Shown piece by piece: positions 33,909 to 42,763 of a stretch of 64,000 nucleotides of DNA. The stretch is from Rhodocyclaceae bacterium. Its GTDB lineage: Bacteria; Pseudomonadota; Gammaproteobacteria; Burkholderiales; Rhodocyclaceae. The stretch's first letter is position 1; the number at the start of each line of letters is the position of its first letter. Location: positions 100,695 to 164,694 of the forward strand of contig JAGTRP010000013.1 of NCBI GenBank assembly GCA_018261935.1, read 5' to 3'. Made by a program: the position numbers and the translations under genes. The notes below the pieces were generated by a model. That model saw only the letters and a program-made list of their open reading frames with translations, was not told the origin of the DNA and made no database searches.

Positions 33909-34871
33909 ATGGACATCAAGAAGGTCTTGCTGCTGGGGGGTAGCGGCTTCGTCGGTACCTATATCGCCAATCGCCTTTCCGAAAGGGCCATTGACGTCAC
34001 CATCCCGACCCGGCGGCGGGAGCGTTCCAAAGCGCTCATCACGCTGCCCCATGTGGAAATGGTGGAGGCCGACATCAACGACGAAGAGACCCTGGTCAAG
34101 CTGGTGAAGGGGCACGATGCCGTCATCAACCTGGTCGGCATCCTCCACAGCCGGGACGTCAAGCTGCCCTACAGCCGGGATTTCGCCCAGGCCCACGTCG
34201 AGCTGCCGAAGAAGATCGTCGCCGCCTGCAAGGTTGCCGGCGTGCGCCGCCTGATCCACATGAGCGCCCTCGGCGCCGATCCCAAGGGGCCGTCGGAATA
34301 CCTGTGCTCCAAGGGCGACGGCGAACAGGCCGTGCTGGCCGCCCGCGACGCCCTGGATGTCACCGTCTTCCGCCCCTCCGTCATCTTCGGTCTGGGCGAC
34401 GCCTTCCTCAACACCTTCGCCGGCGCCCTCAGGAAGCTGCCCTTCTTCCCCCTGGGCTTCGGCCAGGCCCGCTTCCAGCCGGTCTGGGTGGCCAATGTGG
34501 CGGACGCCTTCGTCGATGCCCTGGGCAACGCCGCCACCGTCGGCCAGGCCTACGACCTGTGCGGCCCCAAGGTCTACACCCTGCGGGAGCTGGTGGACTA
34601 CACCGCCGAACTCGTCCGCAGCCGGGCCCGCATCATCGCCTTGCCGGAAGGCCTGGCCTACCTCCAGGCCGGCCTCATGTGGCTGGCCCCGAAGCCCATC
34701 CTGTCGCCGGACAACCTGCGCTCCATGCAGAAGGACAATGTCTGCCAGCCCGGCTGCAACACCTACCCCGGCTGGCAGCCCGCCCCCCTGGAATCCGTTG
34801 CCCCCACCTACATCGCCCTCAACACCCCCAAGGGCCGGCTGGATTCCTACCGCCACCACGCCGGCCGCTGA
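33909..34871 (+). CDS. NAD(P)-binding epimerase-like protein, complex I NDUFA9 subfamily
   Basis: The 320-residue extended SDR protein has an N-terminal GGSGFVGTYIANRL dinucleotide loop and continues through VINLVGILHSR and FRPSVIFGLGD, which match bacterial homologues of the mitochondrial complex I subunit NDUFA9. The classical YxxxK pair is weak, so it may bind NAD(P)H without classical epimerase activity. The start at 33909 (MDIKK) is preferred over in-frame codons at 33885. It is followed by cca after 24 bp. Confidence 0.85.
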   Translation: MDIKKVLLLGGSGFVGTYIANRLSERAIDVTIPTRRRERSKALITLPHVEMVEADINDEETLVKLVKGHDAVINLVGILHSRDVKLPYSRDFAQAHVELPKKIVAACKVAGVRRLIHMSALGADPKGPSEYLCSKGDGEQAVLAARDALDVTVFRPSVIFGLGDAFLNTFAGALRKLPFFPLGFGQARFQPVWVANVADAFVDALGNAATVGQAYDLCGPKVYTLRELVDYTAELVRSRARIIALPEGLAYLQAGLMWLAPKPILSPDNLRSMQKDNVCQPGCNTYPGWQPAPLESVAPTYIALNTPKGRLDSYRHHAGR

Positions 34872-34895
34872 GGCGCGCCCGGAAAGGCCCCGCTG

Positions 34896-36143
34896 ATGGA
34901 AACCTACATCGTCGGCGGGGCGGTTCGCGACGAGCTTCTCGGCCTGCCGGTGGCCGACCGCGACTACGTGGTCGTGGGCGCCACCCCGGAAGCCATGCTG
35001 GCCCGGGGCTTCCGGCCGGTGGGCAAGGATTTCCCGGTCTTCCTCCATCCCCGTACCAATGAGGAATATGCCCTGGCCCGCACCGAGCGGAAGACCGGGC
35101 ATGGCTACCACGGCTTCGCCTTCCACGCCGCCCCGGACGTGACCTTGGAGGAGGACCTGGCGCGCCGGGACCTCACCATCAACGCCATGGCCCGGGCCGA
35201 AGGCGGCACCCTGGTGGACCCCTTCCACGGCCAGGCCGATCTCGCCGCAAAGGTATTGCGTCACGTGGGTCCCGCCTTCGTCGAAGACCCGGTGCGCATC
35301 CTGCGCCTGGCCCGCTTCGCCGCCCGCTTCACCGACTTCTCGGTCGCCCCGGAAACCATGGCGCTCATGCGCCGGATGGTGGAAAGCGGCGAAGCCGACC
35401 ACCTGGTGCCGGAAAGGGTCTGGCAGGAAATCGCCCGCGGCCTCATGGAGGCGCGGCCTTCCCGTCTCTTCGAGGTGCTGCGGGAATGCGGTGCCCTGCA
35501 ACGGCTGATGCCGGAAGTGGATCGCCTCTTCGGGGTGCCCCAGCGGGCCGACTTCCACCCGGAGGTGGATAGCGGCATCCACACCCTCCTGGTGGTGGAC
35601 CAGGCCGCCCGCCGGGGCTATGGCCTGCCGGTGCGCTTCGCCGCCCTGGTCCACGACCTCGGCAAGGGCACCACCCCGGCCGACCTGCTGCCCCGCCACC
35701 ACGGCCACGAGGCCCGCAGCGTCGAGCTGGCGACGGCCCTGTGCGCCCGCCTGCGGGTCCCGAACGACGCCCGGGACCTCGCCTTGCTTATGGCTCGCTG
35801 GCACGGGGACATCCATCGGGGCAGGGAATTGAAGCCGTCCACCGTGGTCTCCCTTCTGGAGAAGACCGACGCCCTGCGCCGGCCGGAGCGCTTCGAGCAG
35901 CTGCTGCAGGCCTGCGAGTGCGATTTCCGGGGCCGGCTGGGCCAGGAAGATGCGCCCTACGATGTGCCGGAAGTCTTCCGGCGGGCCCTGGCGGCCGTGA
36001 AGGGCGTGGACGCTGGTGCCATCGCCCGGGCCTGCGCCGACAAGGCCACGATCCCGGAGCGGGTGCACCAGGCTCGGGTCGCCGCCGTCAAAGAGGTGTC
36101 AAAGGACTCGGGAAAGGACGAGGAACAGCAGGGACAGGAGTAG
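34896..36143 (+). CDS. cca: CCA-adding tRNA nucleotidyltransferase with HD domain
   Basis: The 415-residue protein has a class II nucleotidyltransferase head (YIVGGAVRDELLGLPVADRDYVVVG, then RRDLTINAMA) and an HD phosphohydrolase domain (LVHDLGKGTTPADLLPRHHGHE). This is the E. coli-type multifunctional Cca, which adds or repairs the 3' CCA of tRNA and carries 2',3'-cyclic phosphodiesterase and phosphatase activity. The last 45 bp overlap the antisense DUF2905 gene. Confidence 0.95.
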   Translation: METYIVGGAVRDELLGLPVADRDYVVVGATPEAMLARGFRPVGKDFPVFLHPRTNEEYALARTERKTGHGYHGFAFHAAPDVTLEEDLARRDLTINAMARAEGGTLVDPFHGQADLAAKVLRHVGPAFVEDPVRILRLARFAARFTDFSVAPETMALMRRMVESGEADHLVPERVWQEIARGLMEARPSRLFEVLRECGALQRLMPEVDRLFGVPQRADFHPEVDSGIHTLLVVDQAARRGYGLPVRFAALVHDLGKGTTPADLLPRHHGHEARSVELATALCARLRVPNDARDLALLMARWHGDIHRGRELKPSTVVSLLEKTDALRRPERFEQLLQACECDFRGRLGQEDAPYDVPEVFRRALAAVKGVDAGAIARACADKATIPERVHQARVAAVKEVSKDSGKDEEQQGQE

Positions 36144-36296
36144 AGTGGAGGCAAAGGGGAAAATATAGGTCCGCCCACGGAAACGCCAGGCCACGTCGCC
36201 GGGCAACCGGCCCAGGCGCACGGCCCGCGCCAGATGGGGGGCGCAGATGCCGAAAAGAAAGATCGCGATGACCAGTGTCAGAATCCACTTGAGCAT
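36099..36296 (-). CDS. DUF2905 small membrane protein
   Basis: The 65-residue protein has two hydrophobic segments (residues 3-23 and 45-64) around the diagnostic GRLPGDVAWRFRGRTYIFPF loop of DUF2905. Function unknown. Its 3' end overlaps the end of cca by 45 bp on the opposite strand. Confidence 0.85.
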   Translation of the reverse strand: MLKWILTLVIAIFLFGICAPHLARAVRLGRLPGDVAWRFRGRTYIFPFASTLLLSLLFLVLSRVL

Positions 36297-36355
36297 AATT
36301 CCTTGCCTCGTGCAGGCTGTCCGCCATTAAACCACGCCCCTGTCCGAGCTTCCCC

Positions 36356-37162
36356 ATGATCGCTACGCATTTCATCGACGGCCTGGAAGTCCTCTCCTGC
36401 GAACCCAATCCCGTCGAGCCTCGCCCAACCCCGATCGTGTTCGTCCACGGTGCCTTCGCCGGCGCCTGGATGTGGGAAACCTTCATGCCCTTCCTGGCCG
36501 AGAGCGGCTACCGCTGCTACGCGGTCTCGCTGCGGGGGCACGGCGGCAGCGACGGCCAGGATCACATCAACTGGCATTCCATCGCCGACTACGTGGACGA
36601 CGTGGCCGCCGTCCTGCGCTGGCTGGGGGAGCCCGCCGTCCTGGTGGGCCATTCCATGGGAGGCTTCATCGTCCAGAAGACCCTGGAACGCCACGAGGCC
36701 CCAGCGGCCGCGCTGATCTGCTCGGTGCCCCCGCAAGGACTGGTGGCATCCCAGTTTCACCTGCTCCTGCAGAAGCCCCAGCTCTTTTTCGAAATCAACA
36801 ACATCATGGGGGGAGGCCAGCCCTCCGACGCCATCCTGCGCGATGCCCTGTTCGCCCAGGAAGTCAGCGACGAAGTATTGAACAGCTTCCTGGCGCGCAT
36901 GCAGAGCGAATCCCAGCGGGCCATCTGGGACATGTCCATGTTCAACCTGCCGCTGCTGCCCCTGATGAAGCGCCCGCCCATGCTGGTCCTGGGGGCGGAA
37001 AAGGATGTCCTGGTGCCGGCCTTCGTGGTGCAGGCGACAGCCCGCACCTATGGCCTGCCCGACCGCATTTTCCACGACATGGGACACGTCGTGACCCATG
37101 AAAAAAAATGGCCGCTCGCAGCGGCCACTTTGCGGGACTGGCTGCTGGAAACTGTGCCTTAG
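36356..37162 (+). CDS. Alpha/beta hydrolase
   Basis: The 268-residue protein has the nucleophile S100 in GHSMGG, an oxyanion region FVHGAFAGAWMW, an acid in LGAEKDVLVPA and a catalytic His in HDMGHVVTHEKKW. The triad is complete. Substrate cannot be assigned; lipase, esterase and C-C hydrolase are all possible. Its stop overlaps the convergent YjfB-like gene by 4 bp. Confidence 0.88.
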   Translation: MIATHFIDGLEVLSCEPNPVEPRPTPIVFVHGAFAGAWMWETFMPFLAESGYRCYAVSLRGHGGSDGQDHINWHSIADYVDDVAAVLRWLGEPAVLVGHSMGGFIVQKTLERHEAPAAALICSVPPQGLVASQFHLLLQKPQLFFEINNIMGGGQPSDAILRDALFAQEVSDEVLNSFLARMQSESQRAIWDMSMFNLPLLPLMKRPPMLVLGAEKDVLVPAFVVQATARTYGLPDRIFHDMGHVVTHEKKWPLAAATLRDWLLETVP

Positions 37163-37350
37163 GCCTTGACGTCCACATTCTGCCCCAGATGGGGCGGATT
37201 GTTGGTCGGCTGGGGCAGGGCCTCCAGAAGTTGCTGGGCGTTCTGGGCTGCCAGGTCCATGGCTTTCTTCTGCACCAAAACGGCTGCGGAGTCCCCGGTA
37301 CGAGCCCCGGACAGGGCGGTCGAAACGCTGGAAAGACCGGTTAAGTCCAT
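37159..37350 (-). CDS. YjfB-like putative motility protein
   Basis: The 63-residue protein (MDLTGLSSVSTALSGARTGD...) matches the small YjfB family annotated as putative motility proteins. The start at 37350 is chosen because AAGGAGG precedes it at ideal spacing; the frame stays open much further upstream, antisense to the next gene. No flagellar genes are in the window, so the motility role is by family name only. Confidence 0.72.
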   Translation of the reverse strand: MDLTGLSSVSTALSGARTGDSAAVLVQKKAMDLAAQNAQQLLEALPQPTNNPPHLGQNVDVKA

Positions 37351-37443
37351 AGAAACCTCCTTGTCGAACACTCTCAGTATATATCGTCTCGACAAGGCTC
37401 CAACTTTGGCTAGAATCCGCTCAACAACGAGGGGAGACCGACA

Positions 37444-38466
37444 ATGGACAAGGGGGGAAACGGGCCACAGGCCCATAGCGCGCTTGGGGAGGCCCGCGGC
37501 GGCAGGAAGGAAGGCGGGGCATCGCTCACGGATGACCTGGAGGCACTGGAAGCCGCCCTGCTGGCGAAGATCGAGGCCTTCGACCTGCGTGCCATGACGG
37601 CGCCGCCGATGCCCGAGGCAGAACTCGAATCCGAACCCGAAACCGCACCCATCGAATTGACCGGCGAAATCTTGCGCCAATTCCTGGCGGACCCGGCTCC
37701 CGCCGCCATGGTCTCTGCCGCCCCGCCGGCTGTCGCCAGCCCACAACCGGCAGCCCCGGCGCCGGCGCCCCGCAAGCCCGCCCCCGAACGCCCCAAGGGC
37801 AGCCTCCTGGCGGAGCTGCGCCAGCAGGCCCAGGCCAAACAGAACGAGCGCACCGCCCAGAAGCAAGCGGAGCAGGAGGAATTGAAGGCCCTGAGCCGCA
37901 AGCTGGACGCCGCCCTGCGCCGGATCTTCTCCTATTGCCATGACCTGGTGCAGCAGCTCGACATCCTGCACCCGCCGGTGGCACACCGCTACTCGATCGC
38001 CGGAGTCCTGGACTTTTCCGGCCTGGAATGGCGCCGGGGCTTCGCCGAGTACCGGACACAGCCCGAAAGCGCCGGCGCTATCTATGAGCTTGTCAGCCTT
38101 TCCTGCCAGTTGGCCGGCCCCGGAAAACAGCAGCTGGAACGCCCCGGCGGCGTGGCCACGGAAAATCTGCGCAAGACCCTGTTCGATTACGGCCTCGCGT
38201 TCGACTGCGACGAGGTCAGGAATTTCCGGCGGGAAGTGGAACGGATGGTCTTTTCCGTCCCTGAAGAGGTCAAGATCAATCTACGCTGGCATGCCAACCT
38301 CCAGCTCCGGGCCATTGTCCTGGAGACCCGCAATCTGGAGCGCTTCGGCAGCCAGTCCTATCTGATTCTCCCGGAAGCCGTCGGCACGGCCATGCTCGAT
38401 GAACTGGGGCGGCTGCTCCTGGGACAGCCCAACAGCTTCCGGGATTACTGCAGTCGGCAGGGCTGA
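37444..38466 (+). CDS. Hypothetical protein with Pro/Ala-rich linker and coiled coil
   Basis: I do not recognise this 340-residue protein. It has a short acidic helix (about residues 28-48), a Pro/Ala-rich linker (about 72-120), a Gln/Glu/Lys-rich coiled coil (about 122-158) and a folded C-terminal domain (about 160-335) without known motifs. There is no signal peptide or membrane segment, so it is cytoplasmic. It is divergent from the YjfB-like gene with 93 bp between, so they may share a regulatory region. Confidence 0.65.
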   Translation: MDKGGNGPQAHSALGEARGGRKEGGASLTDDLEALEAALLAKIEAFDLRAMTAPPMPEAELESEPETAPIELTGEILRQFLADPAPAAMVSAAPPAVASPQPAAPAPAPRKPAPERPKGSLLAELRQQAQAKQNERTAQKQAEQEELKALSRKLDAALRRIFSYCHDLVQQLDILHPPVAHRYSIAGVLDFSGLEWRRGFAEYRTQPESAGAIYELVSLSCQLAGPGKQQLERPGGVATENLRKTLFDYGLAFDCDEVRNFRREVERMVFSVPEEVKINLRWHANLQLRAIVLETRNLERFGSQSYLILPEAVGTAMLDELGRLLLGQPNSFRDYCSRQG

Positions 38467-38472
38467 GCGGGC

Positions 38473-39630
38473 CTATAGCCGATAGCTCTGGTCGCCCCGG
38501 GCAAATCCCAGCAGGGGCGAGTCGATGCCGCGGCCGATGGCGATGATCTTGAAGAGTTCGCCCATCTCGTGGGGCAGGATGAGCTTGTTCACCGCGCCGG
38601 CGGACCGGATGTATTCGGGAGACTCCGCCGGCAGCTCCGCCAGGCGTTCCAGGATGCCGCAGTTGAGGAGAAACTGCCCCTGGCCGGCGTAGCCCTGCAG
38701 TTCCAGCCCGGCCCCGTGGGCAGAGGCGATGATGCCGGTGAAATCGACGTGGGCCGTAATGTCCTGGAGCCCGGGAAGGTAGAACGGATCGGGATGGGCA
38801 TGGTGGCGGTAGTGGCACATGAGGGTACCCCGGCCGCGCTGGGAATGGTAGAACTCCCGGCGGGGGAAGCCGTAGTCGATGAGCAAGAGGGTCCCCTGGG
38901 TCAGGATGCGGCCCCATTCTGCCGCCCAGGCCTGGGCGGCGAGCCCGATCTCGCTTTCGAAGCCGGGGGGCAGGCCGCATTGTTCGGCGATCTGCTGCGC
39001 GGCCGTGAGCAGGGCGCCGGCAGCAGGCTGCTCCCGCCAGGCGAAAGCACCGGCGGCATCGAGGCCGACGCCCCGCTCCAGGATGCCGTTTTCCCGCCAC
39101 GCCACCAGATGCACCGGCATGGCATCCAGGACCTCGTTGCCGACGATGGCCCCGGCGAAGCGCTCGGGCAGGCGATCCAGCCATTCCACCCGGGCCAGCA
39201 GATGGGGCGCGGCGGCGGCCAGGGTGGCCTGCTGGCGCTGGCGCAGGTCTCCGGACAGTTCGAGAATGAGATAGCGCTCCGGCAGGCTGCCCAGACGCTC
39301 CAGTTCCAGGAGGAGATCGGCTGCCAGGCGACCGGAGCCGGCGCCGGCCTCGAGCACGAAGGGGGCCGCCGAGGCCATGACTTCGGCCACCTGCCGGGCC
39401 AGGGCCCGGCCGAAGAAGGGGGTCATTTCCGGGGCGGTGACGAAGTCGCCGGCGGCACCGAACTTCTGCGCTCCGGCGGCGTAGTAGCCGAGGCCCGGGG
39501 CGTAGAGGGCCAACTCCATGAAGCGGGCGAAGGACATCCATCCGCCCTGGTCGGCGATTTCCTGCTGCAGGAGGGCGGTAAGCCTTTCGCAATGAGCCTG
39601 GGCTTCGGGCGAGGGGAGAGGTAGCGACAT
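38473..39630 (-). CDS. MidA/NDUFAF7-family SAM-dependent methyltransferase
   Basis: The 385-residue protein has the family's GWMSFARFMELALYAPGLGYYAAG N-terminal segment, the GDFVTAPEM motif and the SAM loop LEAGAGSGRLAADLL. The mitochondrial homologue NDUFAF7 symmetrically dimethylates an arginine of a complex I subunit. The bacterial substrate is unknown. The start at 39630 (MSLPLPSPEAQ) removes an implausible basic extension. Confidence 0.88.
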   Translation of the reverse strand: MSLPLPSPEAQAHCERLTALLQQEIADQGGWMSFARFMELALYAPGLGYYAAGAQKFGAAGDFVTAPEMTPFFGRALARQVAEVMASAAPFVLEAGAGSGRLAADLLLELERLGSLPERYLILELSGDLRQRQQATLAAAAPHLLARVEWLDRLPERFAGAIVGNEVLDAMPVHLVAWRENGILERGVGLDAAGAFAWREQPAAGALLTAAQQIAEQCGLPPGFESEIGLAAQAWAAEWGRILTQGTLLLIDYGFPRREFYHSQRGRGTLMCHYRHHAHPDPFYLPGLQDITAHVDFTGIIASAHGAGLELQGYAGQGQFLLNCGILERLAELPAESPEYIRSAGAVNKLILPHEMGELFKIIAIGRGIDSPLLGFARGDQSYRL

Positions 39631-39746
39631 AGCCGGGAGAAAAATCGGAATTTTAGCCTTTGTCGCCGCCAGCCGCCGCGATCGCGGCACGGATTCCCGA
39701 TCCAAAGGCATTTTCCGCCGCCGGTTCGGGGTAAACTTCCCATGCC

Positions 39747-40502
39747 ATGGAAGATAAAGACAGTCTTGTAGGCCGGGTCGTGTTGGTCACCGGCAGCGCC
39801 AAGCGGGTGGGAGCGGCCATCGCCCGGCGGCTGCACGCCGCCGGCGCCATCCTTGCCCTCCATTACCGGAGCGCCCAGGCCGAAGCGGCCGCCCTGGCGG
39901 ACGAACTGAACGGCCGGCGCCCCGATTCGGCCGCCGTCTTCCAGGCCGACCTCCTGGATACCGGCCGCCTGCCGGCCCTGATCGAAACCATCCTTGCCCG
40001 CCATGGCCGGCTGGATGGGCTGGTCAATAACGCCTCCAGCTTCTTTCCTACCCCGGTGGGCAGCATTGACGAAGCCGCCTGGGACGATCTGGTGGGCAGC
40101 AATTTCAAGGCGCCGCTCTTCCTCGCCCAGGCGGCCGCACCCCATCTGCGCCAAAGCCGGGGAGCCATCGTCAATATCACCGATATCCATGGCGAGCGCC
40201 CCCTCAAGGGCTATCCCCTCTACTGTGCCGCCAAGGGCGCCCTGCTGACCCTGACCCGGGCGCTGGCCGTCGAACTGGGGCCGGAGGTGAGGGTCAACGC
40301 CATCTCCCCCGGCGCCATCCTGTGGCCCAACGACGGCCAGTTCCCGGCAGCGGACCGTTCCGCTATCGTCGACCACACGCTTCTCAAGCGCGAGGGATCC
40401 CCCGAGGACATCGCCGCTACTGTCCACTTCCTTCTCTGCGGCGCGCCCTACGTGACCGGCCAGGTCCTCAACGTGGACGGCGGCCGCACTGCCCACCTCT
40501 AA
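39747..40502 (+). CDS. Pteridine reductase-like short-chain dehydrogenase
   Basis: The 251-residue SDR has TGSAKRVG (an NADP-binding TGxxxRxG variant), NNASSFFPTP and the catalytic YPLYCAAK, together typical of pteridine reductases and FolM. It probably reduces dihydropteridines such as dihydromonapterin or dihydrofolate with NADPH. It is followed after 3 bp by ttcA. Confidence 0.87.
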   Translation: MEDKDSLVGRVVLVTGSAKRVGAAIARRLHAAGAILALHYRSAQAEAAALADELNGRRPDSAAVFQADLLDTGRLPALIETILARHGRLDGLVNNASSFFPTPVGSIDEAAWDDLVGSNFKAPLFLAQAAAPHLRQSRGAIVNITDIHGERPLKGYPLYCAAKGALLTLTRALAVELGPEVRVNAISPGAILWPNDGQFPAADRSAIVDHTLLKREGSPEDIAATVHFLLCGAPYVTGQVLNVDGGRTAHL

Positions 40503-40505
40503 ATC

Positions 40506-41366
40506 ATGAACACCTCGAACACCCTCCTGAAACTCAAGAAATTCCTGGAAAGCCGTGTCGGCAAGGCCATCGGCGACTACAACATGATAGAGGACGGCGA
40601 CACCGTCCTGGTCTGCGTCTCCGGCGGCAAGGACTCCTACTCCCTGCTTTCCATCCTGATGGCCCTGCGGGAGCGGGCGCCCATCGACTTCCGCATCATC
40701 GCCATGAACCTGGACCAGAAGCAGCCCGGCTTCCCGGCCGACGTGCTGCCGCGCCATTTCGAATCCATCGGCATCGAGTACCGCATCGTCGAGGCCGACA
40801 CCTATTCCGTGGTCAAGGAGAAGATCCCGGAAGGCAAGACCACCTGCTCCCTCTGCTCCCGCCTGCGGCGCGGCATCATCTACCGCACCGCCAAGGAGTT
40901 GGGAGCCAACAAGATCGCCCTCGGCCACCACCGGGACGACATGGTCCATACCCTGTTCCTCAACATGCTCTTCGGCGGCAAGCTCAAGGCCATGCCGCCC
41001 AAGCTGGTGACCGACGACGGTGCCCACGTCGTCATCCGGCCCCTGGCCTACTGCTCCGAGACGGATATCGCCAAGTACGCCCGGGGCATGGAATTTCCCA
41101 TCATCCCCTGCAACCTCTGCGGCTCCCAGAGCAACCTGCAGCGCCAGAAGATCCGGGAGATGATGCAGGAATGGGACCGCCGCTACCCGGGCCGTACCGA
41201 AGCGGTATTCACCGCCATGCAGAATGTCGTCCCATCCCACCTCGCCGACAATGCTCTTTTCGATTTCAAGGGGCTGACCCTGGACAGCCGGGTCGAGGAG
41301 GGCGACATCGCCTTCGATGCGCCGGAAATCCCCATGGTTGGCACCATTCCCCTGAATCCGGCCTAA
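40506..41366 (+). CDS. ttcA: tRNA 2-thiocytidine biosynthesis protein TtcA
   Basis: The 286-residue ATP-pyrophosphatase has the P-loop SGGKDS and Cys pairs CSLC and CNLC that ligate the Fe-S cluster. It thiolates C32 of certain tRNAs with ATP. Full length. Confidence 0.95.
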   Translation: MNTSNTLLKLKKFLESRVGKAIGDYNMIEDGDTVLVCVSGGKDSYSLLSILMALRERAPIDFRIIAMNLDQKQPGFPADVLPRHFESIGIEYRIVEADTYSVVKEKIPEGKTTCSLCSRLRRGIIYRTAKELGANKIALGHHRDDMVHTLFLNMLFGGKLKAMPPKLVTDDGAHVVIRPLAYCSETDIAKYARGMEFPIIPCNLCGSQSNLQRQKIREMMQEWDRRYPGRTEAVFTAMQNVVPSHLADNALFDFKGLTLDSRVEEGDIAFDAPEIPMVGTIPLNPA

Positions 41367-41441
41367 TGACATCGGCAAGGCAAAGGGGATTTGTTATGAT
41401 TTGGGCTTCGCAAATTCAGGCGATGGCCACGGGAGCATAGG

Positions 41442-42368
41442 ATGGATGGCGTGCAGGGCAAGCTGGCTGTGCTGTTCGCGGACGTCTCGGGCAGCGCCCG
41501 GCTGTACGAGCGGCTTGGCGACGCCGAGGCAGAACGCGCCGTGGATCGCTGCGTCAAGCGCATCGAGCGTGCCGTCGAAGGCTTCGGCGGGCGCCTGGTG
41601 GCGACCGGTGGCGACGAGATCATGGCCACCTTCGAAACTGCCGAGACGGCCTGCCTGGCCGCCCTGGAAATGCAGCAGCGGGTGGCGGATCTGCCGCCAG
41701 TCTCGGGCGTCAAGCTGGCTATCCGCATCGGCTTCCACGTCGGTCCGGTAACGGAGGGCGATGCCGGCCCGATCGGCGAGACTGTGAAGACCGCCGCCCA
41801 CATCGTCGGCTTCGCCACTTCCGGGCGCATTCTCGCCAGCCAGGACGCCATCGCCGAGCTGCCCGCCCATCTGCGGGAAGGCGTCAGGGATCCGGGGCTG
41901 GCCGCCGGCAAGGGCGGCGAGGTGCCGATGCTGGAGGTGGTCTGGCAAAGGGCCGAGGAGACCATTCCCCCCGCCGCCAAGCCGCCGGTTGAAAAGACGC
42001 CGGCCAAGCCGGCGGCCCAGGCGGCAGCTGCGGCCGAAAAGTCATCCACCAAGCTGTGCCTGCGCTACCACGGCCGCGCCTATCTGCTGGACAACAAGAC
42101 GCCCATCCTCTCCCTGGGGCGGGACTCCAGCAGCGATGTGGTCATCGAGGACCGAAAGGCTTCCCGGCACCACGCCCGCATCGAGAAGCGGGGCGACCAG
42201 TTTGTCTATGTGGACCGCAGCACCAACGGCAGCTACGTCACCTTGGCCGCAGCCAAGGAAACCATGATCCGGCGCACCGAAATCGTGCTGCTGGGCGCCG
42301 GCTCCGTCTGCTTCGGCGCTTCGGCCAACGACCCGGCGGCCGACGGCGCGACCTTCGAGTACCTGTAG
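41442..42368 (+). CDS. Nucleotidyl cyclase-like domain fused to an FHA domain
   Basis: The 308-residue cytoplasmic protein has a class III cyclase fold (about 5-175), an Ala/Pro/Lys linker (about 180-205) and an FHA domain (about 208-305: LGRDSSSDVVIEDRKASRHHARI and STNGSYV). The two metal-binding aspartates are present (D14 in LFADVSGS, D58 in TGGDEIM). The transition-state Asn and Arg of active cyclases (VNxAAR) are replaced by K116 and H120 (VKTAAH). The domain may be non-catalytic. FHA binds phosphothreonine, so it may act as a phospho-dependent adaptor. Confidence 0.85.
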   Translation: MDGVQGKLAVLFADVSGSARLYERLGDAEAERAVDRCVKRIERAVEGFGGRLVATGGDEIMATFETAETACLAALEMQQRVADLPPVSGVKLAIRIGFHVGPVTEGDAGPIGETVKTAAHIVGFATSGRILASQDAIAELPAHLREGVRDPGLAAGKGGEVPMLEVVWQRAEETIPPAAKPPVEKTPAKPAAQAAAAAEKSSTKLCLRYHGRAYLLDNKTPILSLGRDSSSDVVIEDRKASRHHARIEKRGDQFVYVDRSTNGSYVTLAAAKETMIRRTEIVLLGAGSVCFGASANDPAADGATFEYL

Positions 42369-42455
42369 CCGTCGGCCGGAGCCGGGGACTGCCGGAATAG
42401 AAGCAGGACGGCAACCGACCGCCCGGTCCGGTCTCGACAAGTGCCGCATGCCAAC

Positions 42456-42488
42456 AAAAATGCCAGCCGGGCTGGATTCCGGCTGGCA
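42456..42488 (-). terminator. Intrinsic terminator of psiF
   Basis: The 10-bp perfect stem TGCCAGCCGG / CCGGCTGGCA (42461-42470 and 42479-42488) with an 8-nt loop is followed on the minus strand by TTTTTG. It starts 20 bp after the psiF-like stop. Confidence 0.85.
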
Positions 42489-42508
42489 AATCCAAAAGAT
42501 GGAAAATC

Positions 42509-42718
42509 CTATTGCTTGTCGCCCTTGAGGCAGGTGCTCATGAAGCTCTTGCGCTCGGCGCCCTTGAGGGCCTTTGCCTTGGCTTCCTTGCTGCAGGACT
42601 TCATCTTTTCCTGCTGGCTGCTGACCTTCCGCGGCGCCGCGGGCGCCTCTTCGGCGGCGTAGGCGGTGCCGATGGTGGCGGCAAAGGCGATGGCGAGCAG
42701 ACTGACCAGTTTGTTCAT
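42509..42718 (-). CDS. PsiF-repeat small secreted protein
   Basis: The 69-residue protein has a signal peptide (MNKLVSLLAIAFAATIGTAYA) and one PsiF-like repeat (QEKMKSCSKEAKAKALKGAERKSFMSTCLKG) with two cysteines. PsiF is a phosphate-starvation-inducible protein in enteric bacteria; its function is unknown. It lies 45 bp downstream of hprK on the same strand. Confidence 0.82.
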   Translation of the reverse strand: MNKLVSLLAIAFAATIGTAYAAEEAPAAPRKVSSQQEKMKSCSKEAKAKALKGAERKSFMSTCLKGDKQ

Positions 42719-42763
42719 GTTAACTCCTGGGATGGTTGGAAACGCAATCCCATTGTCATTAAC

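Noticed and set aside
33876..36068. 730-codon minus-strand frame opposite the NDUFA9-like and cca genes
   Set aside because: Spans two identified plus-strand genes and has shadow composition.
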